NCBI RefSeq assembly: GCF_014207135.1
Contig: NZ_JACHCC010000003.1
Span: forward strand, 408,701 to 472,700
DNA from: Pedobacter cryoconitis
Lineage (GTDB): Bacteria; Bacteroidota; Bacteroidia; Sphingobacteriales; Sphingobacteriaceae
Length of the DNA stretch: 64,000 nucleotides
Direction of reading: 5' to 3'
Part shown: one piece after another, positions 54,146-63,784 of the stretch
Layout: each line of letters opens with the position of its first letter
Position numbering within the stretch: the first letter of the stretch is position 1
The notes under the pieces: generated by a model
Databases searched by the model: none
Seen by the model: only the letters and a program-made list of their open reading frames with translations
What the model was told of the DNA's origin: nothing
Made by a program: the position numbers and the translations under genes

Positions 54146-55553
54146 TTTTCCAGTTACCTTTCTTAAATAAGATATATCCAGCTATAGCGATTCCTGTTTC
54201 CGCAACCGGGATCGCTATAAATACGCCCTCAGGCCCCATGTTGAAGGTTTTTGCCAATAGATAGGCCATTGGAATCTGAAAAATCCAGAAGCCGAAAAAG
54301 TTGATAATTGTAGGTGTTCTGGTATCTCCGGATCCATTAAAGGCACTGGTCATTACCATACCTATACCATAAAACATAAAGCCCAGACACATGGTTCTCA
54401 ATGCTCTGGAAGCAATTTCCTGGATCTGCTGATCTGCAGTGAAAAAGGAGACGAGATAATGGCCAAAGATCAGACTGATCACCATAGTTATCCCCATATA
54501 AATCATCGCATATTTAGCTGTTTTCAAAACAGATTCTTCAGCACGTTTGATGTCTTTTGCACCAAGGTTCTGACCTACCAGGGTAGCGGCTGCACCACTC
54601 ATGCCCCATGCGGGTAGCAGGAAGAAGAGCATTAGCCTGATGGCAGTCTGATAACCTGCCGAGCCATGATCTCCACCGGTAGTAGCGACCAGTTCTGCCA
54701 GAAATATCCAGCTGCATGAGCCAATAACAAACTGGAAAATGGCAGGAACCGCAATCTTTAACAAAGCCTTGATCTGCTGGAAATGAGGCGTAAAATAAGC
54801 TAATTTGATTTTTAACAGACTTTTTCCGCTGATTAACTGGTATAACTGATAACATACGCCAATGCTTCTTCCAATAGTGGTAGCTATGGCAGCCCCGGTT
54901 AATCCAAAAGCGGGGATAGGACCAAAGCCATTAATTAATATAGGGCACAAAATGATATTGGCGATATTGGCTACCCATAAACTCTTCATCGCGATAGCTG
55001 CATTTCCAGCCCCTCTGAAGATTCCGTTAATCAGAAACAACAATACTATAATGGTACTTCCTCCCATCATAATCTGGATAAAAGGGGTGCCTGCTGCTGT
55101 AGTTTCTGCGGATGCACCCATCAGCATTAATATTCTGCCAGCATAAATAAAACCAACAATACTAATCACGAGATTCAAAGCAACGGAGATCAATATAGCC
55201 TGCATACCTGCTTTGGAAGCAGCCACCGGATCTTTTTCACCGATCCGTCGGGCTACGACTGCAGTAGCTGCCATACTTAGCCCGACTGCAAAAGAATAAA
55301 TAATTGAAAGTACTGATTCAGTTAAACCTACAGTTTGTATGGCCTCACTGCTATTGTGCAGATGGCCCACAAAATAGAGATCGACAAGGGCAAATACCGA
55401 TTCCATGATCATTTCGAGCATCATCGGAATGGCCAGTAACAACACAGCTCTGCGGATACTTCCATGAGTGAAATCTAATTCTTCGCCCTGGATAGCTTGC
55501 TTTAACAAATGAAATATTTTGCTGATACCCGTTTTATGCTGCTGCGTTGTCAT
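54132..55553 (-). CDS. MATE-family multidrug/Na+ (or H+) antiporter
   Basis: A 473-residue transporter with 12 membrane helices in two halves. Marks of the family include the paired SMAATAVVARRIGEKDPVAA and MSGAAATLVGQNLGAKDIKR at the equivalent positions of the two halves, and AMNVAE-type loops are absent. The duplicated layout fits NorM-like proteins that export cationic drugs using Na+ or H+ gradients. The substrate is unknown. It lies 11 bases after the thioesterase gene on the same strand. Confidence 0.93.
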   Translation of the reverse strand: MTTQQHKTGISKIFHLLKQAIQGEELDFTHGSIRRAVLLLAIPMMLEMIMESVFALVDLYFVGHLHNSSEAIQTVGLTESVLSIIYSFAVGLSMAATAVVARRIGEKDPVAASKAGMQAILISVALNLVISIVGFIYAGRILMLMGASAETTAAGTPFIQIMMGGSTIIVLLFLINGIFRGAGNAAIAMKSLWVANIANIILCPILINGFGPIPAFGLTGAAIATTIGRSIGVCYQLYQLISGKSLLKIKLAYFTPHFQQIKALLKIAVPAIFQFVIGSCSWIFLAELVATTGGDHGSAGYQTAIRLMLFFLLPAWGMSGAAATLVGQNLGAKDIKRAEESVLKTAKYAMIYMGITMVISLIFGHYLVSFFTADQQIQEIASRALRTMCLGFMFYGIGMVMTSAFNGSGDTRTPTIINFFGFWIFQIPMAYLLAKTFNMGPEGVFIAIPVAETGIAIAGYILFKKGNWKTKQI

Positions 55554-55564
55554 ATTTGGTTTTT

Positions 55565-55984
55565 CTATATACTATAGGCTTTAATCATCTCCTCACTAAC
55601 CTTACATCCTTTGCCTGTGGTGGTGTCAATTAATACGTAGTCAAAATAACCATCTGAAGCTATTTTTCCGGTACGTGTATTCTCTATCTCAAATTGTACG
55701 CGACAGCCTTTATCGTTAATGGTCAGTATCCCGGTACGTATTTTTAACTGGTCCCCTAAAATCAGAGGTCTTTTATAATCTACATGTGCAGTACGTACTA
55801 CCCAGCCAAATCCGCTTTTCAGGAATTCTTCCATTGGCATTTTATAGAATTGTTCCATCTGATCGTAACGTGCAGCTAATACGTAATCAAAGTATTTGCT
55901 GTTATGTACGTGGTTGAACATATCTATATCATCGGGTCTTACTTTAAGTGCCGTCTCAAATATACTGTATTCGGTCTTTTCCAT
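55565..55984 (-). CDS. Acyl-CoA thioesterase (4HBT hot-dog fold), second copy
   Basis: A 139-residue hot-dog domain protein with the block RPDDIDMFNHVHNSKYFDYV (about 16-35), where the Asp and Asn match the 4HBT active-site pattern. It shares the fold but not close sequence with the protein at 49617-50024. It heads a minus-strand pair with the MATE transporter. The acyl substrate is unknown. Confidence 0.9.
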   Translation of the reverse strand: MEKTEYSIFETALKVRPDDIDMFNHVHNSKYFDYVLAARYDQMEQFYKMPMEEFLKSGFGWVVRTAHVDYKRPLILGDQLKIRTGILTINDKGCRVQFEIENTRTGKIASDGYFDYVLIDTTTGKGCKVSEEMIKAYSI

Positions 55985-56136
55985 GTTACAAAAGTAAAGT
56001 TTGAAGGTTGCTTATTGAAATATATTCTCCCGAAGGGGTGGTTAAGCATAGTTTAATTGCTGGTTTTGTATTTTTTTAGTCTGTTTTTCAATGGTTTAGG
56101 TGTGATGGTATTCTGTTTAAATGATTTTGAGGATAC

Positions 56137-56167
56137 TTGTTTATCCTAAAAACTTACACTATCTTTG
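56137..56167 (+). promoter_or_regulatory. Bacteroidota-type promoter of rpsO
   Basis: TTG at 56137-56139, then 20 bp, then TATCTTTG at 56160-56167, matching TTG-N19-21-TAnnTTTG exactly. The rpsO ATG is 45 bases downstream at 56212, which leaves a short 5' leader. Confidence 0.85.
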
Positions 56168-56211
56168 CGCGTAATTAATTAATCAATATACACTTTAGTA
56201 TAATTCAAGCA

Positions 56212-56517
56212 ATGTATTTAAGTAAAGAAGTAAAAGCCGACATTTTCAAAAAACACGGCGAAGTAGAAACTAACACAGGATCTGCAGAAGGACAAGTAGC
56301 GTTATTCACTTACCGTATCGCGCACTTAACAGAACACTTGAAGAAAAATCGTAAAGATTTCTCTACTCAATTGTCTCTTCAAAAATTAGTAGGTAAACGC
56401 CGTGGTATTTTGGCTTACCTGTTTAAAAAAGATATCAACCGCTACCGTGCTATCATCAAGAACTTAGGTTTAAGAGATATCATCAAACCAATTGGCTCTA
56501 CAAGAGACAGTAAATAA
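56212..56517 (+). CDS. rpsO: 30S ribosomal protein S15
   Basis: A 101-residue basic helical protein matching S15: TGSAEGQVALFTYRIAHLTE, then the rRNA-binding KNRKDFSTQLSLQKLVGKRR and GILAYLFKKDINRYRAIIKN. Length is slightly above the usual 89 because of an extra C-terminal tail (GLRDIIKPIGSTRDSK). It binds 16S rRNA helices near the central domain and, in many bacteria, its own mRNA. It is followed by pnp, the classical rpsO-pnp order, with a terminator between. Confidence 0.98.
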   Translation: MYLSKEVKADIFKKHGEVETNTGSAEGQVALFTYRIAHLTEHLKKNRKDFSTQLSLQKLVGKRRGILAYLFKKDINRYRAIIKNLGLRDIIKPIGSTRDSK

Positions 56518-56533
56518 GCGTTATAATATCAGG

Positions 56534-56559
56534 AAAAGCCATTCTCAGGGATGGCTTTT
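56534..56559 (+). terminator. Terminator/attenuator between rpsO and pnp
   Basis: AAAAGCCAT pairs with ATGGCTTTT around an 8-base loop and runs into a T tract on the plus strand, 16 bases after the rpsO stop. It lets part of the transcripts end before pnp. Confidence 0.85.
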
Positions 56560-56633
56560 TTAATTGAGAAATAAAAATACTATATATAAATCAGATGTGT
56601 AGAAAGAGGAAAACACATCACAACAATTTGTAA

Positions 56634-58781
56634 ATGAATGTAATAAAAAAATCGTTCGATCTTGGCGATGGAAGGACCATCGAAATTGAAACCGGTAAAT
56701 TAGCTAAACAGGCTGATGGTTCCGTAGTGGTAAGAATGGGTGATACCATGTTATTGGCAACTGTAGTTTCTACTGTAGGCGCTAAAGCTGGTGTTGACTT
56801 TTTACCTTTATCTGTAGACTACCAGGAAAAATATGCGGCTGCGGGTCGTATTCCAGGTGGTTTCTTACGTCGTGAGGCAAGATTATCTGACTATGAGGTT
56901 TTAATCTCCCGTTTGGTTGACCGTGCTTTACGCCCAATGTTCCCTGAAGATTATCACTCTGATACTCAGGTAATGATCACTTTGATCTCTTCTGATAAAA
57001 ATATAATGCCGGATTCACTGGCTGGTTTAGCTGCTTCAGCTGCCATCGCTGTTTCTGATATTCCTTTTAACGGACCGATCTCTGAAGTTCGTGTAGCAAA
57101 AATTGATGGCGTTTTAGTAATCAATCCTTATGTTAGCGATTTAGAACGTGCTACTTTAGAATTCTTGGTAGCAGGTACTGAAAACGATATCGTAATGGTA
57201 GAAGGTGAAGCTGATGAGATTTCTGAAGAAGAAATGGTTGAGGCTATCGAATTCGCTCACAAAGCTATCGTTATTCAGGTTAAAGTTCAGAAAGAACTTG
57301 CTGAAGCAGTTGGTAAAACTAAAAAACGTGAATATTCTCACGAGGATAGCAATCCTGAATTAAAAGAGCAGGTTTATGCTGCTACTTATGATCAGGTTTA
57401 TGCTGTTGCGAAAAGCAAAAGTGCTAAACATGAGCGTACTGAGAAATTTGCTGAGATTTTAGGTGGTTTCGTTGAAACGCTTGGTGAAGAAGTTGATGCT
57501 GTAACTAGCTTCTTAGCTAAAAAATATTTCCACGATGTACAATATGATGCTATCCGTAACCTTGTTTTAGACGAAGGTATGCGTTTGGATGGTCGTGATG
57601 TACGTACTGTACGTCCTATCTGGAGTGAGGTAAGTTACTTGCCATCTGCTCACGGTTCGGCAGTATTCACACGTGGTGAAACTCAATCTTTAACTACAGT
57701 TACACTGGGTTCTAAAGATGATGAGCAAATGATTGATGGTGCTTTCATCAATGGTTACAACAAATTCTTATTACACTATAATTTCCCAGGATTCTCTACA
57801 GGTGAAGTTCGCCCGAACAGAGGTGCTGGTCGTCGTGAAATCGGTCATGGTAACCTGGCTATGCGTTCTTTAAGAAAGGTATTACCTGGATTGGAAGCAA
57901 ACCCATATACTATCCGTATCGTTTCTGATATCTTAGAATCTAACGGTTCTTCTTCTATGGCTACTGTTTGTGCTGGTACTTTAGCACTGATGGATGCTGG
58001 TATTAAAATCAAAGCTCCGGTTTCGGGTATTGCAATGGGTTTAATCACTGATGAGAAAACTGGTAAATATGCAATCCTTACTGATATCCTGGGTGATGAA
58101 GATCATTTAGGTGATATGGACTTCAAGGTTACTGGTACTGAAAAAGGTATCGTAGCTTGTCAGATGGACTTAAAAATCAATGGTTTGAAATGGGAAGTGT
58201 TAACTGCTGCCCTGAAACAAGCTAATGAAGCTCGTTTACATATCTTAAATGAGATGGCAAAAACTATTGCTGCTCCACGTGAAGATTACAAGGATCACGC
58301 TCCTCGTATCGTTTCATTAAGTATTGACAAGGAATTCATAGGTGCTGTAATTGGCCCAGGCGGTAAAATTATTCAGGAAATGCAACGTGAAACTGGCGCA
58401 TCAATCTCTATCGAAGAGGTGGGTAACAAAGGGATCGTTGAAATCTTCGCTGATAATAAGGCTGCTATTGATGCTGCTGTTAAGCGTATCAATGCAATCG
58501 CTGCTAAACCAGACATAGGTGCTACTTATGATGGTAAAGTAAAATCTATCATGCCTTTCGGTGCTTTCGTTGAAATCATGCCTGGTAAAGATGGTTTACT
58601 GCATATCTCTGAGATTGCATGGGAACGTCTTGAAACTATGGATGGTGTATTGAAAGAAGGTGACAAAATCCAGGTTAAATTATTGGATATTGACAAACAA
58701 GGTAAAATGAAACTTTCAAGAAAAGCTTTATTACCTCGCCCACCTAAACCAGAAGGTGTTCAGGAGAACAAACCAGCTTAG
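56634..58781 (+). CDS. pnp: Polyribonucleotide nucleotidyltransferase (PNPase)
   Basis: A 715-residue enzyme with the standard order: first RNase PH domain (about 10-230, with RRLVDR-type RALRPMFP), an all-helical linker, and the catalytic second RNase PH domain (about 330-550, [40 protein letters not shown]). Then a KH domain ([20 protein letters not shown], about 565-585) and an S1 domain ([20 protein letters not shown], about 630-649). It degrades RNA 3'-to-5' with phosphate and forms part of RNA turnover complexes. Strong codon bias fits high expression. Confidence 0.98.
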   Translation: MNVIKKSFDLGDGRTIEIETGKLAKQADGSVVVRMGDTMLLATVVSTVGAKAGVDFLPLSVDYQEKYAAAGRIPGGFLRREARLSDYEVLISRLVDRALRPMFPEDYHSDTQVMITLISSDKNIMPDSLAGLAASAAIAVSDIPFNGPISEVRVAKIDGVLVINPYVSDLERATLEFLVAGTENDIVMVEGEADEISEEEMVEAIEFAHKAIVIQVKVQKELAEAVGKTKKREYSHEDSNPELKEQVYAATYDQVYAVAKSKSAKHERTEKFAEILGGFVETLGEEVDAVTSFLAKKYFHDVQYDAIRNLVLDEGMRLDGRDVRTVRPIWSEVSYLPSAHGSAVFTRGETQSLTTVTLGSKDDEQMIDGAFINGYNKFLLHYNFPGFSTGEVRPNRGAGRREIGHGNLAMRSLRKVLPGLEANPYTIRIVSDILESNGSSSMATVCAGTLALMDAGIKIKAPVSGIAMGLITDEKTGKYAILTDILGDEDHLGDMDFKVTGTEKGIVACQMDLKINGLKWEVLTAALKQANEARLHILNEMAKTIAAPREDYKDHAPRIVSLSIDKEFIGAVIGPGGKIIQEMQRETGASISIEEVGNKGIVEIFADNKAAIDAAVKRINAIAAKPDIGATYDGKVKSIMPFGAFVEIMPGKDGLLHISEIAWERLETMDGVLKEGDKIQVKLLDIDKQGKMKLSRKALLPRPPKPEGVQENKPA

Positions 58782-58802
58782 GTTTCTTCAATAGTATAAA
58801 GG

Positions 58803-58834
58803 AAAAGGCGGTCTCTTTACGGGATCGCCTTTTT
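58803..58834 (+). terminator. Intrinsic terminator of pnp
   Basis: AAAAGGCG pairs with CGCCTTTT, extended by a wobble and TC/GA pairs, around an interior loop, and followed by a T tract on the plus strand. It starts 21 bases after the pnp stop. Confidence 0.85.
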
Positions 58835-58837
58835 TGG

Positions 58838-58922
58838 TTTAAAAATAAGGTGTATTTTATTACTGGCCGGATAGCTTTGAAGGAAGCTATATGCCAGTAA
58901 TAAAATACACCTTATTTTTAAA
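58838..58922. repeat. Large hairpin with 30-bp perfect arms
   Basis: Perfect inverted arms (58838-58867 and 58893-58922) enclose a 25-base spacer, which itself holds a 7-bp inverted repeat (ATAGCTT / AAGCTAT). The outer part reads TTTAAAAATAAGG and ends in the complement. It sits directly after the pnp terminator. It could back up termination in both directions or be a small mobile hairpin element; no target-site duplication is clear. Confidence 0.9.
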
Positions 58923-59137
58923 ATCACTGGGTTAACTTAATAGGAGACAGCTTTTCTTGCTTATACTATCTTGAAAATATCAGGTTTTTATCTCTTTGGT
59001 GTGTCCAAAAGAATGTCTGTAGGTTATTCACATTTTAATTTGTTGGAATTAAAAATGATTTCATGAAAAAATAACACCTTAAATGCTATAAATTCTAAAC
59101 CTTGTTTCATCTTTGGAGATTACTGCTGATTTTTTTT
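58923..59137. other. AT-rich leader region of the S41 peptidase gene
   Basis: No gene is seen. It contains GGTTATTCACATTTTAAT (59022-59039), which matches the 3' end of the permease gene at 61397-61414 with one difference. A CATCTTTG near 59108-59115 is one base from the -7 element, but no TTG is at the right spacing. Confidence 0.45.
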
Positions 59138-61375
59138 ATGAAAAAATATATTCTGATACTTACGTTACTCTTTGGCCAATGTACTCATACTCATTTCAGT
59201 TTTAACGGTGATTTTGAAAACATAGATTCAATTTCAAAAAAGCCCATTGGCTGGTCGTTCTCTTTTAATGAAGAACAAGCAGCAGGTTATTCAACAAAAC
59301 TAGATAGCGCTGTTAAACAAAATGGTAAGTATAGTATTTCTCTTCAAAAAATAAATGATAAGTCGGAATTTGGAGTAATAGATTATATGATTCCTGAGGC
59401 TTTTGATGGAAAAGTTATAGAGCTTCGGGGGTACATGAAGACGGCAGGTGTCAAAAGAGGTTTTGCTGGCCTATGGCTAAGATTGGATGGCGATGGCAAA
59501 ATGCTTGGTTTTGAAAATATGAAGAGGCAAGGTATCGGAGGAACAAAGGATTGGAAACAATATATTATCAAATTACCCTATCCGGCTGGAGTAAAGGCAA
59601 TTCATTTTGGAGGGGTGAATGCTGGAGATGGGAAAGTCTGGTTTGATAATTTTGAGTTATTTATAGATGATAAACCTATCGAAAAAGTAAAACAACTCAT
59701 CTTAAAAAAAGCAGACACAGATACCTCTTTTAGCAGAAACTCGAAGATTTCAAGTATATTAATGACGCCGCGACAGATTACAAATTTAACTATTACTGGT
59801 CAATATTGGGGCTTTTTAAAGTATCATCATCCTTCAGTCTCCCAGGGCGACTATAATTGGGATGCAGAACTTTTTAGACTTTTACCTGGTGTAATTAATG
59901 CAAAAAACAATAATCAGTTAAGCTCGGTATTAGAAAAATACCTTGATAAATTACCTGCCCCTAAGATTTGTAAAGTATGTAATGAACGAATTGACAGGAA
60001 CGAAGTTTTAAAGCCTGATTATGGAGAGTTATTAACAGGACAGTTCTTAAGTAAGTCATTAACAAATAAGCTTGATTTTATTAAGAATAACCGCAATATC
60101 GGAGAAAATTATTGGATAGGAAGGGAATGGGCTGGAAACCCCAGATTCAAGAATGAAAAATCATATAATTCTATTGCTTATCCGGATGCCGGGTTTCGTT
60201 TATTATCACTCTATCGTTACTGGTCAATGATAAACTACTACTATCCGTATAAAAACTTAATCGGAAAAGATTGGAATAAGGTTTTAATTGAATTTATACC
60301 AAAATTTATTAATGCTTCAAACGGAAAAGAATATACATTGGTTACTTTAGAACTTATAGGTAAACTAAAGGATTGTCATGCCAATATTATGGGGGGAAAT
60401 CCTACATTGAGTTCTATTAAAGGTAATTATGCAGCTCCTTTCCAGGCAAAGTTCATAGAAAACAAACTTGTTATAACAGGTTATTATCTTGATACGCTAA
60501 ATATAAAAGACAAGTTGAAAATTGGAGATGTTATAAGCGAAATTAATGGAAAAAAAGTATCTGATCTGATAAAAACCTACCTGCATATTCAGCCGGGTTC
60601 AAATTATAGCGCGCAATTAAGGGATTTACCTGATAACTATTTACTGAGAAATAATGACCCATCATTAAAAATTATTGTACAAAGAGGCAATTTGACATTC
60701 CCTTATGATGCTCCTCTTGCAGATGTGAGATTGACTTCTTTTAATAATATTAATTACACTAAGTCAACCGGGCATTTTTTGATCAATAATGACATTGGTT
60801 ATATATATCCGGCCAGGTATAGAAATGATGAATTGCTAAGTATTAAGAAGGATTTTGAACATACAAAAGGTATAGTTATCGATATGAGGTGTTATCCTTC
60901 AGATTTTATGCCCTTCACGTTTGGAAATTATATTAAATCAAATCAAACTGATTTTGTGAAGTTTGAATGTTTTAATATTTCAAAACCTGGATCTTTCATA
61001 TATTCTGGAAAAGCGAGTAATGGAGGGGGGATAATTAGTAATTTTTATAAGGGAAGAATAATAGTCATCGTTAATTCAACCACTCAAAGCCAGGCCGAAT
61101 ATACGACTATGGCATTTCAAAGCTCCCCAAATGTTAAAGTCATTGGGAGTCAGACAGCTGGTGCAGATGGGAATGTCTCTTTGATTAGGCTACCCGGAAA
61201 TATTGCTACAGCCATCTCAGGCATCGGTATATTTTATCCGGATGGAACTCCAACTCAACAGGTTGGAGTTAAAATTGACTATGTCATAAAACCTACAATT
61301 CGCGGAATTAGACAAGGAAAAGATGAATTATTAGAAAAAGCTATTCATATCATAGAAAAAAATGAATTGAAGTAA
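59138..61375 (+). CDS. S41-family (tail-specific/C-terminal) peptidase with N-terminal beta-sandwich
   Basis: A 745-residue protein from the ATG at 59138, which gives a signal with a possible lipobox (LLFGQC, Cys about 15); the in-frame start at 59102 would add 12 residues. An N-terminal jelly-roll-like domain (about 20-185, ending WFDNFELFIDDK) resembles carbohydrate-binding folds. A PDZ-like segment (KIGDVISEINGKKVSDLIK) precedes the S41 core, where NSTTQSQAEYTTMAFQ holds the probable catalytic serine and GSQTAGADGNVSLIRLPG the lysine-side/oxyanion region. S41 enzymes trim C-termini or degrade peptides outside the cytoplasm. Short direct repeats flank the gene. Confidence 0.87.
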   Translation: MKKYILILTLLFGQCTHTHFSFNGDFENIDSISKKPIGWSFSFNEEQAAGYSTKLDSAVKQNGKYSISLQKINDKSEFGVIDYMIPEAFDGKVIELRGYMKTAGVKRGFAGLWLRLDGDGKMLGFENMKRQGIGGTKDWKQYIIKLPYPAGVKAIHFGGVNAGDGKVWFDNFELFIDDKPIEKVKQLILKKADTDTSFSRNSKISSILMTPRQITNLTITGQYWGFLKYHHPSVSQGDYNWDAELFRLLPGVINAKNNNQLSSVLEKYLDKLPAPKICKVCNERIDRNEVLKPDYGELLTGQFLSKSLTNKLDFIKNNRNIGENYWIGREWAGNPRFKNEKSYNSIAYPDAGFRLLSLYRYWSMINYYYPYKNLIGKDWNKVLIEFIPKFINASNGKEYTLVTLELIGKLKDCHANIMGGNPTLSSIKGNYAAPFQAKFIENKLVITGYYLDTLNIKDKLKIGDVISEINGKKVSDLIKTYLHIQPGSNYSAQLRDLPDNYLLRNNDPSLKIIVQRGNLTFPYDAPLADVRLTSFNNINYTKSTGHFLINNDIGYIYPARYRNDELLSIKKDFEHTKGIVIDMRCYPSDFMPFTFGNYIKSNQTDFVKFECFNISKPGSFIYSGKASNGGGIISNFYKGRIIVIVNSTTQSQAEYTTMAFQSSPNVKVIGSQTAGADGNVSLIRLPGNIATAISGIGIFYPDGTPTQQVGVKIDYVIKPTIRGIRQGKDELLEKAIHIIEKNELK

Positions 61376-61398
61376 TTTGATCAAAAGCAAACCCTGGG

Positions 61399-63765
61399 TT
61401 ATTCGCATTTTAATGCATCTACCGGCGTTGATTTAGCTACTTTAATGGATTGTGCACTGACCGTGAGAACAGCAATCAATAAGGATAAACCAATGGCTAT
61501 AGCAAATGGAAGGATCGTTATGGCTACCTTAAATTCAAAAGCTGATAACCATTTATTGATAATGATGTAAGCCAAAGGAAATGCAATCAGGTTAGCTATA
61601 GCAACCAGTTTAATAAAGTCCTTGTTTAGCAGGGTCAGGATGTTCATAGTACTTGCACCAAGTACTTTACGAATACTGACTTCTTTTTTTCTTTGTTCCG
61701 CAATAAAGAGGGCCAGTCCTAATAATCCCAGGCAAGAAATAAAAATAGCGAAACCGCCAAACCAGTTTGATAAAATACCTAATAGCCGCTCGCTCTGGAA
61801 TTTCTGTTCAAAGGCATCATCTACGAACTTCCTGCTGACCGGGAAATTCGGATTGAGGGTTTTAAAAACCTGATCGATCTGATCGACTGAGGTACTGATA
61901 TTCTGAGTGGAATTTAAACTTACAACCGCATATCTGACTTCTTCTGTATGGTTAGTAATATACATTGGTAAGGCATTTTTGTAGGGCGATTCCATGACGA
62001 AATCTTTCATGACGCCTATAATGGTAAGTCTGTTGCGAAATGTATTGATGACAGTACCTATCGGGTGTTTTAATCCCATTGCCTTGACTGCTGCCTGGTT
62101 CACTACAACATTTGTAGTGTCATTATGGTAGCGCGAAGAGAATTCTCTGCCTGCTACCATACCTGAACCAATTGTTTTAGCAAAATCATAACCTGCATCG
62201 CGATAGTTGAACAAAACTTTTTCTTTAGGGCTCTTACCTGGCCAGCTAATGCCAAAGGTATTATTCCCACCCTCATTTAAGCTTACGCTAAAATAGGTGA
62301 CCTGGCTGGCCGCCCCGCTTTTGATCAACTGGTCTCTCAATAAGGGGAGCTTTTCTTTATCACTGAGATTTCCCTGAAGGGGGATTTCTACGAGGCTGGC
62401 TTTGTTATAACCCACTGGCTTGTTTTTGATGAAATTCAGTTGCTGGTAAATAACAGCAGTACAGATGATTAAACAGACGGCAAAAACAAACTGAAATACG
62501 ACTAAGACTTTCCTGATGGAAAGGGAAGAACTACCGGCAAGACTAAAGCCTTTTAATACTTTTACAGGCTCGAAAGAAGAAAGGTAAAAGGCTGGATAAC
62601 TTCCGGCAATGACTCCTGTGAGTAAGGTTAATCCTGTTAATAGTACCCAGAACCTTGGGTCACGGTACTGGATAACCAATTCGATATTAAGCAGTGAATT
62701 GAAATAGGGTAAACTAAGCTCCATTAGCGTAAATGCAAAGAGCATAGCAATGAAGGAGAGTAAAATGGACTCAATCATAAACTGGCCAATCAGAGCACCT
62801 CTTGAGGAACCGATAGACTTCCTGACACCAACTTCCTTAGCTCTTTTTTCTGATCTGGCAGTGGAAAGATTCATGAAATTAACGCAGGCAATCAGTAAAA
62901 TACAAAAGGCAAGGACCAGGAATATCCTAAGCTGATCAATCCTTCCTCCAACCGATTTTCCATTCTCAAAATTGTCGTATAGATGCCATTTGGAGAATGG
63001 ATGTAATAATGCTTCATTAGTAGCACCTTTAGTGTGACGTTTATAGATGTCTTTAACCAGGTTGTTAGCCTTATCAAAAACAGTACTGTTTTGCAGTTGT
63101 ACCAGGGTGACACACATATTGTTCTCCCAATTAATTGTTCTTGCCCAGGACTGTTGTTTTGCAAGTAATGACCATGGCATCAGGTAGTCAAACTGAATAC
63201 TGCTGTTTTTGGGGATATCTTCTATGACGCCCTCAACTTTGAGTACCTCGGTGTTTTTTAGTTTTACTGTTTTGTTAATAGGATCTTCATCACCAAAAAG
63301 ACTTTTCGCCATAGTCTTGGTTAGAATGACAGAATTAACATTATTCAGGGCTGTTCTCGAGTCTCCTTTGATGAATTTATAATCGAGTATTTTAAGAAAT
63401 GACGGATCTGCATAAACAGATTTTTTCTGGAATTTCTTCTCTCCATTGCTGATAACCTCATCTTCCGGAAATGTGGAATGTGAGGTATATACTACACCGG
63501 GGATATTATTTTTGATTTCATCAGACATTGCGCCTGGTGTGCTTGGCCAGCTAAATGTTTGTGTATTTGCCTTATAATTGTTATAAACAATGTAGGTTTT
63601 ATCGAAATTGGTGAATTGCCGGTCATAACTCCATTCATAGGATACGTATAGTAGTAATATCATGCAGCTGGCCAGGCCAATGGACAGACCCCCTACATTA
63701 ATTAGGGTGTATCCCTTGTTTTTCCAGAGGCTACGCAGCGCTATTTTCAGGTCAAGTCTAAACAT
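61399..63765 (-). CDS. MacB/FtsX-like ABC transporter permease
   Basis: A 788-residue permease with the duplicated layout of Bacteroidota FtsX-like proteins. A MacB-type N-terminal segment (KIALRSLWKNKGYTLINVGG, helix about 20-42) precedes a periplasmic domain, then three helices (about 285-400) with the KEVGVRKSIGSSRGALIGQF coupling segment. A second soluble domain follows, then three more helices (about 665-780) with KEVSIRKVLGASTMNILTLL. No ATPase is in this window, so it relies on a partner encoded elsewhere. The C-terminal part closely matches the next gene, showing tandem duplication. Confidence 0.91.
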   Translation of the reverse strand: MFRLDLKIALRSLWKNKGYTLINVGGLSIGLASCMILLLYVSYEWSYDRQFTNFDKTYIVYNNYKANTQTFSWPSTPGAMSDEIKNNIPGVVYTSHSTFPEDEVISNGEKKFQKKSVYADPSFLKILDYKFIKGDSRTALNNVNSVILTKTMAKSLFGDEDPINKTVKLKNTEVLKVEGVIEDIPKNSSIQFDYLMPWSLLAKQQSWARTINWENNMCVTLVQLQNSTVFDKANNLVKDIYKRHTKGATNEALLHPFSKWHLYDNFENGKSVGGRIDQLRIFLVLAFCILLIACVNFMNLSTARSEKRAKEVGVRKSIGSSRGALIGQFMIESILLSFIAMLFAFTLMELSLPYFNSLLNIELVIQYRDPRFWVLLTGLTLLTGVIAGSYPAFYLSSFEPVKVLKGFSLAGSSSLSIRKVLVVFQFVFAVCLIICTAVIYQQLNFIKNKPVGYNKASLVEIPLQGNLSDKEKLPLLRDQLIKSGAASQVTYFSVSLNEGGNNTFGISWPGKSPKEKVLFNYRDAGYDFAKTIGSGMVAGREFSSRYHNDTTNVVVNQAAVKAMGLKHPIGTVINTFRNRLTIIGVMKDFVMESPYKNALPMYITNHTEEVRYAVVSLNSTQNISTSVDQIDQVFKTLNPNFPVSRKFVDDAFEQKFQSERLLGILSNWFGGFAIFISCLGLLGLALFIAEQRKKEVSIRKVLGASTMNILTLLNKDFIKLVAIANLIAFPLAYIIINKWLSAFEFKVAITILPFAIAIGLSLLIAVLTVSAQSIKVAKSTPVDALKCE

Positions 63766-63784
63766 GTCTTCTGTTTTAATAATG

